The notes beneath the pieces were generated by a model, which was not told where the DNA came from, did no database searches, and was given only the letters and a program-made list of their open reading frames with translations. From Melastoma dodecandrum (Eukaryota; Streptophyta; Magnoliopsida; Myrtales; Melastomataceae), in assembly GCA_029817715.1 (NCBI GenBank), contig JARUPY010000090.1, positions 1,488,001-1,552,000 on the forward strand: a stretch of 64,000 nt of DNA, written 5' to 3'. Every line of letters begins with the position of its first letter. Within the stretch, counting starts at the first letter, position 1. Below are positions 10,386 through 19,067 of the stretch, in pieces. The position numbers and the translations under genes are program-made.

Positions 10386-11013
10386 AGAGAAAAAATCGAG
10401 GTCGGGTCCGCGCGGAGGTCTTCGCGAGGAGCACCGCGAGCGTCTCGTCGCCTGCGCCGAGGCGGCGATCGCCGCAGGCGGCCTGACGGCGCTGCGGGCG
10501 CGCGACCTGGCCGCCTGCGCCGGGGTCTCGCTCGGGGCGATCTACAATCTCGTCGAGGATCTCGACGAGCTGACCCTGCTCGTCGGGCAGCGCACGATGG
10601 GCAAGCTCGACGCCGCGCTGCGGCGGGCCGAGGGACAGGACGGCGACGTCGGCGTCCAGCTCGTCGCCTGGGCGCGCGCCTACGCGGCCTTCGCGACCGA
10701 GCATCACGAGCTGTGGCGCGCTCTGTTCGAGTTCCGGATGGCCCATCCGCGCGACTTCCCCGCCTGGTTCGCCGACGCGCAGATGCGGCTCTTCGCGCGG
10801 CTCGAGGTGCGGCTCGCACCTCTCGTGCCGTCGCTCGACGGCGAGCGGCTGCAGGCAAGGGCGCGGGCGCTCTTCGCGGCGGTGCACGGCATCGTGTCGC
10901 TCGGCATCGAAGGCAAGCTCGTCGCGCTGCCGGCGGACGCGATCGACGCCGAGCTGGTCGCGTTCATCGAGACTTATGTCGCAGGCCTGCGGACTGGCGG
11001 CGCCGCGCCGTAG
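10372..11013 (+). CDS. TetR/AcrR-family transcriptional regulator
   Basis: DNA-binding repressor of 213 residues. The N-terminal helix-turn-helix spans about residues 17-65 (HRERLVACAEAAIAAGG, then LRARDLAACAGVSLGAIYNLVEDLDEL), as in the TetR family; the remainder is an all-helical ligand/dimerisation domain. The start at 10372 is the ATG immediately before the HTH and is unusual in lying inside a palindromic operator copy, so repressor binding would cover the initiation region. There is only a weak AAGGG about 14 bases upstream. It is transcribed away from aas, so it is probably an autorepressor and the aas regulator. The ligand is unknown; an acyl-CoA would fit the neighbour. Confidence 0.88.
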   Translation: MNNVQEKKSRSGPRGGLREEHRERLVACAEAAIAAGGLTALRARDLAACAGVSLGAIYNLVEDLDELTLLVGQRTMGKLDAALRRAEGQDGDVGVQLVAWARAYAAFATEHHELWRALFEFRMAHPRDFPAWFADAQMRLFARLEVRLAPLVPSLDGERLQARARALFAAVHGIVSLGIEGKLVALPADAIDAELVAFIETYVAGLRTGGAAP

Positions 11014-11082
11014 GCGAGGGCGGCGCGGCGCCGCCGCTTTGACCCTTCCGAAAGCTGCTGGCGCGGGCGGAAAATTTCCGCG

Positions 11083-12546
11083 ATGAAGCTTCGCCGGACG
11101 CGCCCGGCGCATGAGTCCGCCCGCGTGTCGCCGATTATCGCCTTCTACCACCACCCCCAGATCAACGTGCTGCTGCCGTTCCACCTCGCGCTCGCCACGG
11201 CGGTGACGATGCACGCGCTCCTCCACAAGCGCGACGTCGGTGCGGCGCTCGGCTGGATCGGGCTCTCCTGGCTGGCGCCGTTCGTCGGCGGCTTCCTTTA
11301 TTTCGTGGCCGGCATCAACCGGGTGCGCCGGCGGGCGCAGCGGCTGCGCCGACGGACGCGCACGCGGCGCCAGGCGCAGGAGATCGACGAGGATCCCAAC
11401 GACGACCTCGAGCCCCTGCAGCGCGGCGTCACCCGCATCTCGCGCCGCCCGCTCGAGATCGGCAACGCGTTCGAGGTCTATCAGAACGGCGACGAGGCCT
11501 ATCCGCCGATGCTGGCGGCGATCGAGAGCGCGACACAGTCCGTCGGGCTCTCGAGCTACATCTTCGCCACCGACAAGGCGGGGATGCGCTTCGTCGAGGC
11601 GCTGGCCGCCGCCAAGGCGCGTGGCGTCGAGGTGCGCGTCATCATCGATGGCGTCGGCGGCAACTGGATCTTCTCCAACGCCTACCGCGCGCTGAAGAAA
11701 CGCGGCGTGCCGGCCGGGCGCTTCCTGCATTCGCCGCTGCCGTGGCGGATGCCGCTCGTGAACCTGCGCTCGCACAAGAAGATCCTCGTCGTCGACGGGC
11801 GGATCGGCTTCACCGGCGGCATGAACATCCGCGACGACAACGTGATGGCCTCGAAGCCGAAGCATCCCGTCGCCGACACGCATTTCAAGGTGACGGGTCC
11901 CGTCGTCTCGCAGCTCGTCGACGCCTTCGCCGACGACTGGACCTTCGTCACGCACGAGGACCTCGAAGGCGACGCCTGGTTCCCCGATCTGTCGATCGCC
12001 GGTGCCGCCAAGGCGCGCGTCCTCACCTCGGGACCGGACCAGGACCTCGAGAAGATCGAGTTCTGCGCGATGCAGGCGATCGCCTGCGCCCGCGAGACGA
12101 TCGACGTGATGACGCCCTACTTCCTGCCCGACGACCGCCTGCTCACCGCGCTGTCGCTCGCCGCGATGCGCGGCGTGAGGGTCAACGTCGTCATACCCGC
12201 GCACAGCAACAAGCGCGTCGTCGACTGGGCGACCCGCGCCAATATCGGCACGCTTCTGAAGGACGGCGTGCGCGTGAAGCTCGGCGCCCCGCCCTTCCGG
12301 CACTCGAAGGTCATGGTCGTCGACAGCGAGTGGTGCCTGATCGGCTCGGCGAACTGGGACCTGCGCTCGTTCCGGCTGAACTTCGAGCTGTGCATGGAGG
12401 TGTACGACGAGTCGCTCGCCCTTGGGCTCAAGCGCTTCGTCGCGCGCCAGGCGAGCGAGCCCCTGAGCGACAAGGACATCAAGGCGCGGACGCTCCCGGT
12501 GCGGCTGCGCGATGCCGCCGTGCGGCTGGCGATGCCGTATCTCTGA
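11083..12546 (+). CDS. cls: Cardiolipin synthase-type phospholipase D protein
   Basis: Membrane enzyme of 487 residues expected to condense phosphatidylglycerol into cardiolipin. Two N-terminal hydrophobic segments (about residues 25-42 and 50-72) are followed by an Arg-rich linker and two PLD domains. Both HKD motifs are intact: His231/Lys233/Asp238 in SHKKILVVDG with GFTGGMN after it, and His407/Lys409/Asp414 in RHSKVMVVDS with GSANWD after it. The length matches ClsA-type enzymes. The ATG at 11083 lies 69 bases after the tetR stop. The neighbouring aas gene also acts on phospholipids, so the pair forms a membrane-lipid neighbourhood, though no common operator is visible in front of this gene. 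Confidence 0.9.
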   Translation: MKLRRTRPAHESARVSPIIAFYHHPQINVLLPFHLALATAVTMHALLHKRDVGAALGWIGLSWLAPFVGGFLYFVAGINRVRRRAQRLRRRTRTRRQAQEIDEDPNDDLEPLQRGVTRISRRPLEIGNAFEVYQNGDEAYPPMLAAIESATQSVGLSSYIFATDKAGMRFVEALAAAKARGVEVRVIIDGVGGNWIFSNAYRALKKRGVPAGRFLHSPLPWRMPLVNLRSHKKILVVDGRIGFTGGMNIRDDNVMASKPKHPVADTHFKVTGPVVSQLVDAFADDWTFVTHEDLEGDAWFPDLSIAGAAKARVLTSGPDQDLEKIEFCAMQAIACARETIDVMTPYFLPDDRLLTALSLAAMRGVRVNVVIPAHSNKRVVDWATRANIGTLLKDGVRVKLGAPPFRHSKVMVVDSEWCLIGSANWDLRSFRLNFELCMEVYDESLALGLKRFVARQASEPLSDKDIKARTLPVRLRDAAVRLAMPYL

Positions 12547-12694
12547 GGGGCCGCTGGCAAAATCCTCGGCGGCACAGCGCCGCCGCTGCGGCCCATGACC
12601 CCGATTTCACTTGCTCCGGCAGGCTCAGTGTTGCACGGCTGCCGCGCAAAAGCAGAACCGCACGCTCAGAACGTATCTGTCCAGGGAGAACGCC

Positions 12695-13612
12695 ATGACC
12701 ATCGCTCGCGCCACGCTGAGCCGCCTCGCCCTCGCTGCGGCGCTCGCGTACCCGCTCGCCGTGCCGGCGCTCGCGCAGATGCCGGCGCCCGGCAACGACG
12801 CCGCCTCGGCCCCCGACGAGAAGCCGCTGCCGCCCGACACGCTGCTCGCCACCGTCAACGGCCAGAAGATCACCCAGCTCGACGTCAACATGGCCGCCGA
12901 GGACATCGGCGCCAACCTGCCGCAGCAGCTGAAGGGCAAGGCGCGCAACACCTACCTGCTCGACTATCTCATCGACGGCACGCTGGTGGCGCAGAAGGCC
13001 AAGGCCGACAAGCTGAACCAGACGCCCGACTTCGCGCAGAAGATGGCCTACGCCGAGGACAAGGTGCTGATGGAGGCGATGCTGACGCAGATCGCCAAGG
13101 GCTCGACGTCCGATGCGGCGCTGCACAAGATCTACGACGACGCCAAGGCGCAGCAGAAGCCGCAGGAGGAACTGCACGCCCGCCATATCCTCGTCGCCAC
13201 GGAGGCCGATGCCCAGGCGGTCGAGAAGCGCCTGAAGAGCGGCGAGGACTTCGCCAAGGTGGCCAAGGAGGTCTCGAAGGACCCGAGCGCCGAAGGCGGC
13301 GAGCTGCCCTGGTTCACCAAGGAGCAGATGGTGCCGGCCTTCTCCGAGGCCGCGTTCAAGCTGCAGAAGGGCCAGATCTCCGATCCGGTGAAGACGCAGT
13401 TCGGCTGGCACGTCATCCAGCTCGAGGACCGTCGCCAGAAGCCGTTCCCCACCTTCGACCAGGTGAAGGACCAGATCGAACGCTTCGCGATCCAGAAGGC
13501 GCAGAGCGAGCTGATCGTCAGCCTGCGCAAGGACGCCAAGATCGAGCGCACCGCGGCCGCCCCGGCCGAGGTGCCGGCGCAGCCGATGCCGGGGTCGGGC
13601 GGGGATAAGTAG
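12695..13612 (+). CDS. Periplasmic peptidyl-prolyl isomerase, parvulin/PpiC type
   Basis: Secreted folding catalyst of 305 residues. A Sec signal peptide (residues 1-28, hydrophobic ALAAALAYPLAVPALA, cleavage after AQ) precedes a SurA-like N-terminal helical region and a rotamase domain around residues 155-255 (HARHILVATEADA, GGELPWFTKEQMVPAFSEAAF, TQFGWHVIQLEDRR). The C-terminus is proline-rich. The ATG at 12695 is preferred over the upstream TTG because an AGGGAGA ribosome site sits 6 bases before it and the signal peptide starts there. The role is inferred to be isomerisation of prolyl bonds in envelope proteins. It lies in the same direction as the next two genes but with a 96-base gap. 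Confidence 0.9.
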   Translation: MTIARATLSRLALAAALAYPLAVPALAQMPAPGNDAASAPDEKPLPPDTLLATVNGQKITQLDVNMAAEDIGANLPQQLKGKARNTYLLDYLIDGTLVAQKAKADKLNQTPDFAQKMAYAEDKVLMEAMLTQIAKGSTSDAALHKIYDDAKAQQKPQEELHARHILVATEADAQAVEKRLKSGEDFAKVAKEVSKDPSAEGGELPWFTKEQMVPAFSEAAFKLQKGQISDPVKTQFGWHVIQLEDRRQKPFPTFDQVKDQIERFAIQKAQSELIVSLRKDAKIERTAAAPAEVPAQPMPGSGGDK

Positions 13613-13708
13613 AAGCCTCGTCTTGCTTCGCGGCAGATTCGGCGTGAGAAGCGCGGCGTCGCATCGGCCGACGCCGAGTCTGTGCCCGCCGACGATGATG
13701 GTTGCGTC

Positions 13709-14242
13709 ATGCCCCGCCTTTTCACGGGCCTCGAGCTGCCGAAGAGCATCGCGACCGAGCTGTCGCTGATGCGCGGCGGCGTTTCCGGCGCGCGCTGGAT
13801 CGACGTCGAGAACTACCACATCACCTTGCGCTTCATCGGCGATGTCGACGAGCGCGCCGCGCGCGACGTCGACGCGCTGCTGGGCGACATCCGCCGCGAG
13901 GCGTTCAAGGTGACGCTCGACCGGCTCGACGCCTTCGGCGGCGACCGGCCGCGCGCCATCGTCGCCGCCGTCCGGCCGTCGCCGCCGCTGGTCGAGCTGC
14001 AGGCCGAGCAGGAGCGGCTCATCCGCCGCGTCGGGCTGCCGGCCGAGACGCGCAAGTTCGCACCGCACGTGACGCTCGCGCGCCTGCGCCAGGCGACGCC
14101 GATGGCGGTGGCCAATTACCTCGCCGTACGCGGCTGGATCGCCCCGCTCACGTTCGAGGTCGACCGTTTCACCTTGTTCTCCTCGCGCGATTCCGTCGGC
14201 GGCGGTCCCTACGTCGCCGAGGCGGTCTACCCGCTCTATTGA
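13709..14242 (+). CDS. thpR: RNA 2',3'-cyclic phosphodiesterase (ThpR)
   Basis: Member of the 2H phosphoesterase family (LigT/ThpR), 177 residues, the normal length. The two catalytic HxTx motifs are HITLRF (residues about 35-40) and HVTLAR (about 117-122). The enzyme opens 2',3'-cyclic phosphates on RNA and can seal tRNA halves in vitro; its cellular role is poorly defined. The start at 13709 (MPRLFTGLELP) is the conventional family start; an upstream in-frame GTG at 13682 adds nine residues with no family support. It is followed after 11 bases by a DUF1176 gene and probably shares its transcript. Confidence 0.93.
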   Translation: MPRLFTGLELPKSIATELSLMRGGVSGARWIDVENYHITLRFIGDVDERAARDVDALLGDIRREAFKVTLDRLDAFGGDRPRAIVAAVRPSPPLVELQAEQERLIRRVGLPAETRKFAPHVTLARLRQATPMAVANYLAVRGWIAPLTFEVDRFTLFSSRDSVGGGPYVAEAVYPLY

Positions 14243-14253
14243 GGCTCCTGACG

Positions 14254-15342
14254 ATGGTCCGTCGGCTCCCTGCGAAGCTTTTGTTGGCGCCTCTCTTCGC
14301 GCTGCTCGTCGCGTGTCTTGCGGCCCCGGCCGGCGCCGCGGACGCGGTGACGAAGACCTTCGACGGCTGGACGGCGACCTGCAACAATCTGAACAGCTGC
14401 GTCGTGCTGGCGACGGCGCCGGACGACCTCTTCTACATCCGCATCGCCCGCGACGCCGGCGCCACCGCCGCGCCGCAGGTCAAGATCGTGCTCGCCGCGC
14501 AGGAGCCTCTGAAGGGCGCCGCACCGGCGTTCCGCCTCGTCGCGACCAGCGACGAGCACCGTCAGGTGCTCGGCCCCTTCCCCGCCAAGGCGCCGGACAA
14601 GGATTCGAGCATCCTCCTCGCCGACCTGCCGGAAGGCGCGCCCAGCCTCGCCGTCATCGATGCGATCCGCAACGCCGCGACGCTGGACTATGCCGTGCTG
14701 GCGACGCGCGGCACGCTCGACCTCAAGGGGCTCTCGGCGGCGCTCCGCTTCATCGATGCGCAGCAGGGCCGGCAGGGGACGCCGACCGCGCTCGTCGCGC
14801 GCGGCATGACGCCGATCGGCCAGGTCCCGCCACCGCCCCCCGCGCCCGTGGTCACGGCGGCGCCGGCCGACGGCGCGAGCGCGATCGACAAGCCCGCCGT
14901 GCCGAAAGCCGTCGCCGACATGGCGACGCCGGTCTGCGATCCGGAAGCGGTCGCCGACCAGTCGGAGGCGCAGGCCTGGCATCTCGGGCCGGACGTCACG
15001 CTCTATGCGCTCTCCTGCAGCCAGGGGGCCTACAACACGGTGAGCGCGCTCTATCTCGTCGCCGGCGACAAGGCGCCGAAGCCGGTGAAACTGCCGCGGC
15101 CCGCCGCGCTCAAGGGCGAGTCCGCCGACAACGTCGCCGAGAATGTCGGCTTCGACCCCAAGACGATGGTCCTGAGCTCGTTCGACAAGGGCCGCGGGCT
15201 CGGCGACTGCGGATCGTCCGCCTCATGGCTGTGGGACGGCCATGGCTTCGAGCTTCTGCAGGCTTCGCTGCTCGACGCCTGCCCCGGCGCGCTTCCGGAA
15301 GACTGGCCGAGCATTTACGCGGCACAGCGTAAAACTCAGTAG
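14254..15342 (+). CDS. DUF1176 family secreted protein
   Basis: Uncharacterised envelope protein of 362 residues. A signal peptide (LLLAPLFALLVACLAAPAGAA) leads a two-part DUF1176 architecture: an N-terminal half with KTFDGWTATCNNLNSCVVLA, a proline-rich hinge (PPPPPAPV) near residue 190, and a C-terminal half with YALSCSQGAYN and a paired-cysteine LGDCGSSASWLWDG. The conserved cysteines suggest disulfides in the periplasm. The ATG at 14254 starts directly at the signal peptide. No biochemical function is established for this family. The adjacency to thpR is probably just operon sharing. Confidence 0.85.
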   Translation: MVRRLPAKLLLAPLFALLVACLAAPAGAADAVTKTFDGWTATCNNLNSCVVLATAPDDLFYIRIARDAGATAAPQVKIVLAAQEPLKGAAPAFRLVATSDEHRQVLGPFPAKAPDKDSSILLADLPEGAPSLAVIDAIRNAATLDYAVLATRGTLDLKGLSAALRFIDAQQGRQGTPTALVARGMTPIGQVPPPPPAPVVTAAPADGASAIDKPAVPKAVADMATPVCDPEAVADQSEAQAWHLGPDVTLYALSCSQGAYNTVSALYLVAGDKAPKPVKLPRPAALKGESADNVAENVGFDPKTMVLSSFDKGRGLGDCGSSASWLWDGHGFELLQASLLDACPGALPEDWPSIYAAQRKTQ

Positions 15343-15422
15343 AAGCGCCAGAAATACGCGATGATCGCGCCGATCAAGCCGATCGCGAGCGCTACGAGCA
15401 GGATGACAGTGCCGTGATCCAT
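15336..15422 (-). CDS. Possible 28-residue single-span membrane peptide
   Basis: A short frame starting MDHGTVILLVALAIGLIGA encodes one clear transmembrane helix followed by WRFY. It overlaps the end of the DUF1176 gene by seven bases and lies on the opposite strand. No good Shine-Dalgarno sequence is visible, which lowers confidence. Small hydrophobic proteins of this shape are common but usually unannotated. Confidence 0.35.
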   Translation of the reverse strand: MDHGTVILLVALAIGLIGAIIAYFWRFY

Positions 15423-15569
15423 CGCGACGACAATAGATCGCGCCGGGAGATTGGCTACGCGCCGGCAATCGCAAAGTCTTTGCGTTGTGCAAGGCAAGGT
15501 AGAAAACGCGCTACCTCGCGGTTGCGGGGCTGAGCTGTCTCAGCCCTAAGTCTAAGCTCCGCGCACGAA

Positions 15570-15593
15570 AAAAGCGCCCTCGCGGGCGCTTTT
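15570..15593 (-). terminator. Intrinsic terminator downstream of pqqA
   Basis: A 10-bp stem AAAAGCGCCC / GGGCGCTTTT with a four-base loop gives a T-run on either strand. It lies 30 bases past the pqqA stop, so it would end the pqqA message; it could also act on read-through from the plus strand. Confidence 0.75.
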
Positions 15594-15623
15594 CGAGACT
15601 TCAGACAAGAGGCTGAAGACGTC

Positions 15624-15713
15624 TCAGAAGAGAACGTCGAGGTCAGCCGACTCGTAGCTGGTGACTTCCATTCCGACGCAGATCTCTTCGACGACAGGCG
15701 TGGTCCAGCTCAT
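15624..15713 (-). CDS. pqqA: PqqA, PQQ precursor peptide (isolated copy)
   Basis: A 29-residue peptide with the conserved EVTSYES segment, in which the Glu and Tyr are the residues cross-linked by PqqE to build pyrroloquinoline quinone, and ICVGMEV just before it, as in methylotroph PqqA. An AAGGG-type ribosome site lies about 10 bases before the ATG. The peptide is too short for ordinary gene finders. No pqqB, C, D or E follows; instead an intrinsic terminator lies 30 bases downstream, so this is a monocistronic precursor gene that must be processed by enzymes encoded elsewhere. High level, separate transcription of pqqA is known in methylotrophs. Confidence 0.85.
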   Translation of the reverse strand: MSWTTPVVEEICVGMEVTSYESADLDVLF

Positions 15714-15833
15714 GGGGATGGCCCTTTGTTGGCGGTGAAACGACGCTGTTGATCTACGGGAACCTGGGAATTCCGCCACTGAGGTGTTTCTTATAATTCC
15801 TATGCCGTTTGGGGGATGCCCGGGACGCCCACG

Positions 15834-16928
15834 TCACGCGGCCTGTGCGTGGCCTGCTTCGGCAACGGACTCGCGCACGCGCTTGTGCATGTAGCCGCTC
15901 TTCTCGATCACCGGCGGGGACAGGATGAACGGGTAAAGTTCCTCCTTGCCCATGGTGCGGTTGAGCGAGTTCAGCGCGGTCGAGACCGGCAGCCAGACCC
16001 TGACGAGATCGTGGACGTCCTGCGTCGCGTAGGGGTCGATCCCGTAGCTCACGGCGAACTCGTCGCCGTGGTCGGCGCTCGGCGCGAGCCGCAGGTCGTA
16101 GGCCTGAGCCATCTCGAGCGTGTCGACGATGTGGAGGTAGTGCGCCCACGTCTCGGCGAAATCCTCCCAGGCGTGCGACGTCGCGTAGGTCGAGACGTAA
16201 TGCTCCTGCCAGTCGACGGGGGCGCCGTTCTGGTAGTGGCGCTGAAGCGCCTCCTGGTAGTCCTCCTCGTCGTTGCCGAAGACGGCGCGGCAGGCGTCGA
16301 GCTTGCCGCCGTCGCGCACCAGCCGGTCCCAGAAGTAATGGCCGACCTCGTGGCGGAAGTGCCCGAGCAGCGTGCGATAGGGCTCGCCCATCATCTTGCG
16401 CCGCTGCTCGCGCTCGGCGTCGTCGGCCTCGGCGAGCGCGATCGTGATGACGCCGTCCTCGTGCCCGGTCATCACCTTCTCGCCGGCGACGTTGGGATAG
16501 TCGGCGAGAAACTGGAACACCAGCGGCTCGTGCGGCGCGCCGAGATCGATGGTCTGCGCCAGGCCGAGCCGGTAGAGCGTGTAGAAGAGCCGGTGCTTGC
16601 CCGCCTCGATCTTGCGCCAGGCGAGCCTGTTGCCGGCATCCGACAACTCGGGGATGACCTGGTTGTGGCGGCACGCGGCGCACATCGTCTGCCCGGAGCC
16701 GGCATCGACGAGCCAATTGCAGACGTCGTGCTCGGCATTGGCGCAAAAGCGGAACGTGCGTCCCTCGATGCCGAGCGCCCGCCATGTCCCCTCGACCTCG
16801 GCCGGCTCGATTGCATGCAGGGACTGGCCGTCGTCGGCCACGAACCCGAGGGCGTGGCCGCAGCGCTCGCAGCGGGTGTTCTCGAAATACAGCATCTGCC
16901 CGCAATGCTGACAGTTGAAGAGGCGCAT
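15834..16928 (-). CDS. Putative zinc-ribbon zinc metallopeptidase
   Basis: 364-residue protein of the putative zinc-binding metallopeptidase family (the zinc-ribbon plus DUF2248-type peptidase, named from memory). The N-terminus has paired CxxC knuckles (CQHCG at residues 6-10, CERCG at 19-23) and a further CANAEHDVCNW / CAACR set around residues 62-87. The catalytic helix HEVGH is at residues 193-197, with a downstream HAWEDFAETWAHYLHI segment supplying a third ligand. Substrate is unknown. The start gives MRLFNCQHCGQ, the usual family beginning. The 303-base gap upstream separates it from a divergent membrane protein gene. Confidence 0.82.
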   Translation of the reverse strand: MRLFNCQHCGQMLYFENTRCERCGHALGFVADDGQSLHAIEPAEVEGTWRALGIEGRTFRFCANAEHDVCNWLVDAGSGQTMCAACRHNQVIPELSDAGNRLAWRKIEAGKHRLFYTLYRLGLAQTIDLGAPHEPLVFQFLADYPNVAGEKVMTGHEDGVITIALAEADDAEREQRRKMMGEPYRTLLGHFRHEVGHYFWDRLVRDGGKLDACRAVFGNDEEDYQEALQRHYQNGAPVDWQEHYVSTYATSHAWEDFAETWAHYLHIVDTLEMAQAYDLRLAPSADHGDEFAVSYGIDPYATQDVHDLVRVWLPVSTALNSLNRTMGKEELYPFILSPPVIEKSGYMHKRVRESVAEAGHAQAA

Positions 16929-17127
16929 CGTCGTTAGGCTCGCGTGTCGTTCGTGTAGTCCGGCGACCGAACAGACGAGCCGAACGCGAGTTCCGCCGCG
17001 CGCTGCCCGCCTAACGCATCGCGGCGATGCCCGCCGCTCAGCTTCCGTTCACCCGCGGTGTGGGAGAAGCCCCGCCGCGTGCAGCCCGCGGGATGGGGGA
17101 CGCACGAAAATGCCGGGTCGGTGTGGT

Positions 17128-17150
17128 CCGGCTCCCACAGCGGGAGCCGG
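17128..17150. other. Hairpin in the divergent intergenic region
   Basis: A 9-bp stem CCGGCTCCC / GGGAGCCGG with a five-base loop lies in the 303-base gap 16929-17231, about 80 bases before the membrane protein start. No T-run follows, so it may be a leader structure or operator rather than a terminator. Nothing else was recognised in this gap. Confidence 0.4.
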
Positions 17151-17231
17151 CTGAAGATGGTACGGCCGCCGCGACGCAGCAGGGGACCGCGGAGGCAGGC
17201 GTTCAGCTCTGCTCCGCAACGGGATTGATTG

Positions 17232-19022
17232 ATGAGCATCGACGCGATCTACGCACCTGCGAGCCCGACGAGCGCGTCCCGCGCGACCACCGCCACGCGC
17301 GAGTGGTCGACCGTGCAGGCCGTGATGATCTTCCTCGTCTTCCTGCTCATCTCGATCATCCCGCTGCTGACGCATCCGCTGCCGCCGCTCGAGGATTACG
17401 CCAACCACGTCTCGCGCATGCTGGTCCTCGCCGACCACGGCCAGAACCCCAATCTCGCCAAATATTACGAGATCGACTGGGAGATCCTGCCCAATCTGAT
17501 GATGGACATCGTGGTGCCGTGGATCGCGCGCTACGTGAACGTCTATCTGGCGAGCCAGATCTTCACCGTCGCGATCTTCATGCTGATCATGTCGGGGACG
17601 TTCGCGCTGAACCGCGCGCTGTTCAAGCGGTGGTCGATGCTGCCGCTCGTCGCCTTCCCGCTGCTCTACAACTACATGTTCCTGATCGGCGTGATGAACT
17701 ACTTCTTCGGCATCGGCCTGTCGCTGTGGGGCCTCGCCGCCTGGATCCACCTGCGCAACCGGCCGTGGCCCTACCGCTACCTCATCTCCGCGGCGATCGC
17801 CTTCGCGCTCTACCTCTGCCACCTCTTCGCGGTCGGCGTGTACGGGCTCGGGCTCATGGCCTTCGAGATCTGGTTCGCGCTGTCGGTCGACCGGTCGCCG
17901 TGGCCGCAGCGGGCGCTTAGGTTCTGCGCGGCGGGCCTCCCCTTCCTGCTGCTCGTGCCCTTCCTGCTGACCAGCTCGACCTGGGGCCACGCCAAGGAAT
18001 GGGAGTGGGATTCGCTCGGCAAGCTCGACGGCCTCATCTTCGTGGTCGAGACCTATTCCGACATCGTCGCCTTCGTGCTCACCGCGGTCGTCGTGGTCGC
18101 CGGCGTCTGGGCGGCGCGCCACCGCATGCTGCGCGTGCACCCGCTGCTGATGCCGCTCGCCGTCACCGGGGCGATCGTCTACATGGCGATGCCGCGCATG
18201 CTGTTTGCGAGCTATCTCGCCGACCAGCGCCTGCCGATCGCCATCGCCTTCATGGTCGTCGCCTGCTTCCGCGTCGAGATGCGGCAGGAGTTCGTGCGCC
18301 GGCTGTTCCTGGTCGGCACGCTCGGGCTGCTGGGCGCCCGCGTCGCCGAGGTCGACATGGCCTGGGCCAATGCCGAGCCGACGACCCTCGAGATGCGCGA
18401 ATCGCTGCGCAAGGTGCAGCGCGGCTCGAAGATCCTCGTCGCCTACATGGACAACAACATGCCGAACGAGGTCGAGCACCTCGGCCTCGTGCATGCGGTG
18501 TCGCTGGCGATCATCGAGCGCCAGGCGCTGATCACCACCGCCTTCACGACGAACGGCAAGCAGATCATGCACGTGCGTCCGGACTACCGGAAGATGGTCG
18601 ACACCGAGGACGGCGTGCCGCCGACGATCGACCAGCTGGTGATCGACGCGGTCGGCCGCTCGACCGATGACACGAGCTACTGGCACGACTGGCTGAAGAA
18701 GTACGACTACGTCTACCTGCTGTTCACCGACGAGGATTCCGACAATCCGATGCCGGACAAGCTGAAGACGATGTACGAGGGCGAGAATTTCCAGCTCTAC
18801 CGCATCATCAAGCCCGGCATGGACGTGAACGCGATGGACACGCCGAAGAAGCCGATCAAGCTGAACGCCGCGGCCACCGCCGCGCAGGCGGCGGGGCCGA
18901 AGCCGCCCGCGCCTGCGGTGGGGCAGGGGGCCGCGCCGGCCCCGACGCCTGCACCTGCACCTGCACCTGCACCTGCACCTGCCCCGGCTGCTGCTGCGCC
19001 CACGGCCGCGCCGAAGCCCTGA
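17232..19022 (+). CDS. Polytopic membrane protein, unknown function
   Basis: A 596-residue integral membrane protein. The first about 380 residues contain roughly ten hydrophobic segments (for example VMIFLVFLLISIIPLL, LPLVAFPLLYNYMFLIGVMNYFFGIGLSLWGLAAW), followed by a soluble region (about 380-530) and a low-complexity Pro-Ala tail. The topology resembles glycosyltransferase-C-like or O-antigen-ligase-like membrane proteins, but I see no diagnostic motif, so no function is assigned. LPPLEDYANHVSRM in the first external loop looks conserved. The ATG at 17232 follows a TTG three bases earlier; either may serve. The C-terminal tail is encoded by a hexanucleotide tandem repeat. Confidence 0.75.
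   Translation: MSIDAIYAPASPTSASRATTATREWSTVQAVMIFLVFLLISIIPLLTHPLPPLEDYANHVSRMLVLADHGQNPNLAKYYEIDWEILPNLMMDIVVPWIARYVNVYLASQIFTVAIFMLIMSGTFALNRALFKRWSMLPLVAFPLLYNYMFLIGVMNYFFGIGLSLWGLAAWIHLRNRPWPYRYLISAAIAFALYLCHLFAVGVYGLGLMAFEIWFALSVDRSPWPQRALRFCAAGLPFLLLVPFLLTSSTWGHAKEWEWDSLGKLDGLIFVVETYSDIVAFVLTAVVVVAGVWAARHRMLRVHPLLMPLAVTGAIVYMAMPRMLFASYLADQRLPIAIAFMVVACFRVEMRQEFVRRLFLVGTLGLLGARVAEVDMAWANAEPTTLEMRESLRKVQRGSKILVAYMDNNMPNEVEHLGLVHAVSLAIIERQALITTAFTTNGKQIMHVRPDYRKMVDTEDGVPPTIDQLVIDAVGRSTDDTSYWHDWLKKYDYVYLLFTDEDSDNPMPDKLKTMYEGENFQLYRIIKPGMDVNAMDTPKKPIKLNAAATAAQAAGPKPPAPAVGQGAAPAPTPAPAPAPAPAPAPAAAAPTAAPKP
18948..18983 (+). repeat. Hexanucleotide tandem repeat CCTGCA
   Basis: Five perfect copies of CCTGCA plus a sixth ending in C encode an alternating Pro-Ala tract near the C-terminus of the membrane protein. 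Because the unit is six bases, copy-number change would lengthen or shorten the tail without a frameshift. Confidence 0.85.
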
Positions 19023-19028
19023 CGCGCG

Positions 19029-19057
19029 GCTCCGTCCCCGCACGGCGGGGGCGGAGC
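19029..19057. terminator. Bidirectional hairpin terminator
   Basis: A 12-bp stem with one G-T pair (GCTCCGTCCCCG against CGGGGGCGGAGC, five-base loop) occupies the 45-base gap between two convergent genes. Confidence 0.65.
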
Positions 19058-19067
19058 ACCCTCGACC

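Noticed and set aside
18948..18983. Possible CRISPR-like repeat
   Set aside because: Units are only six bases with no spacers; it is a coding Pro-Ala tract. No CRISPR array was seen anywhere in the window.
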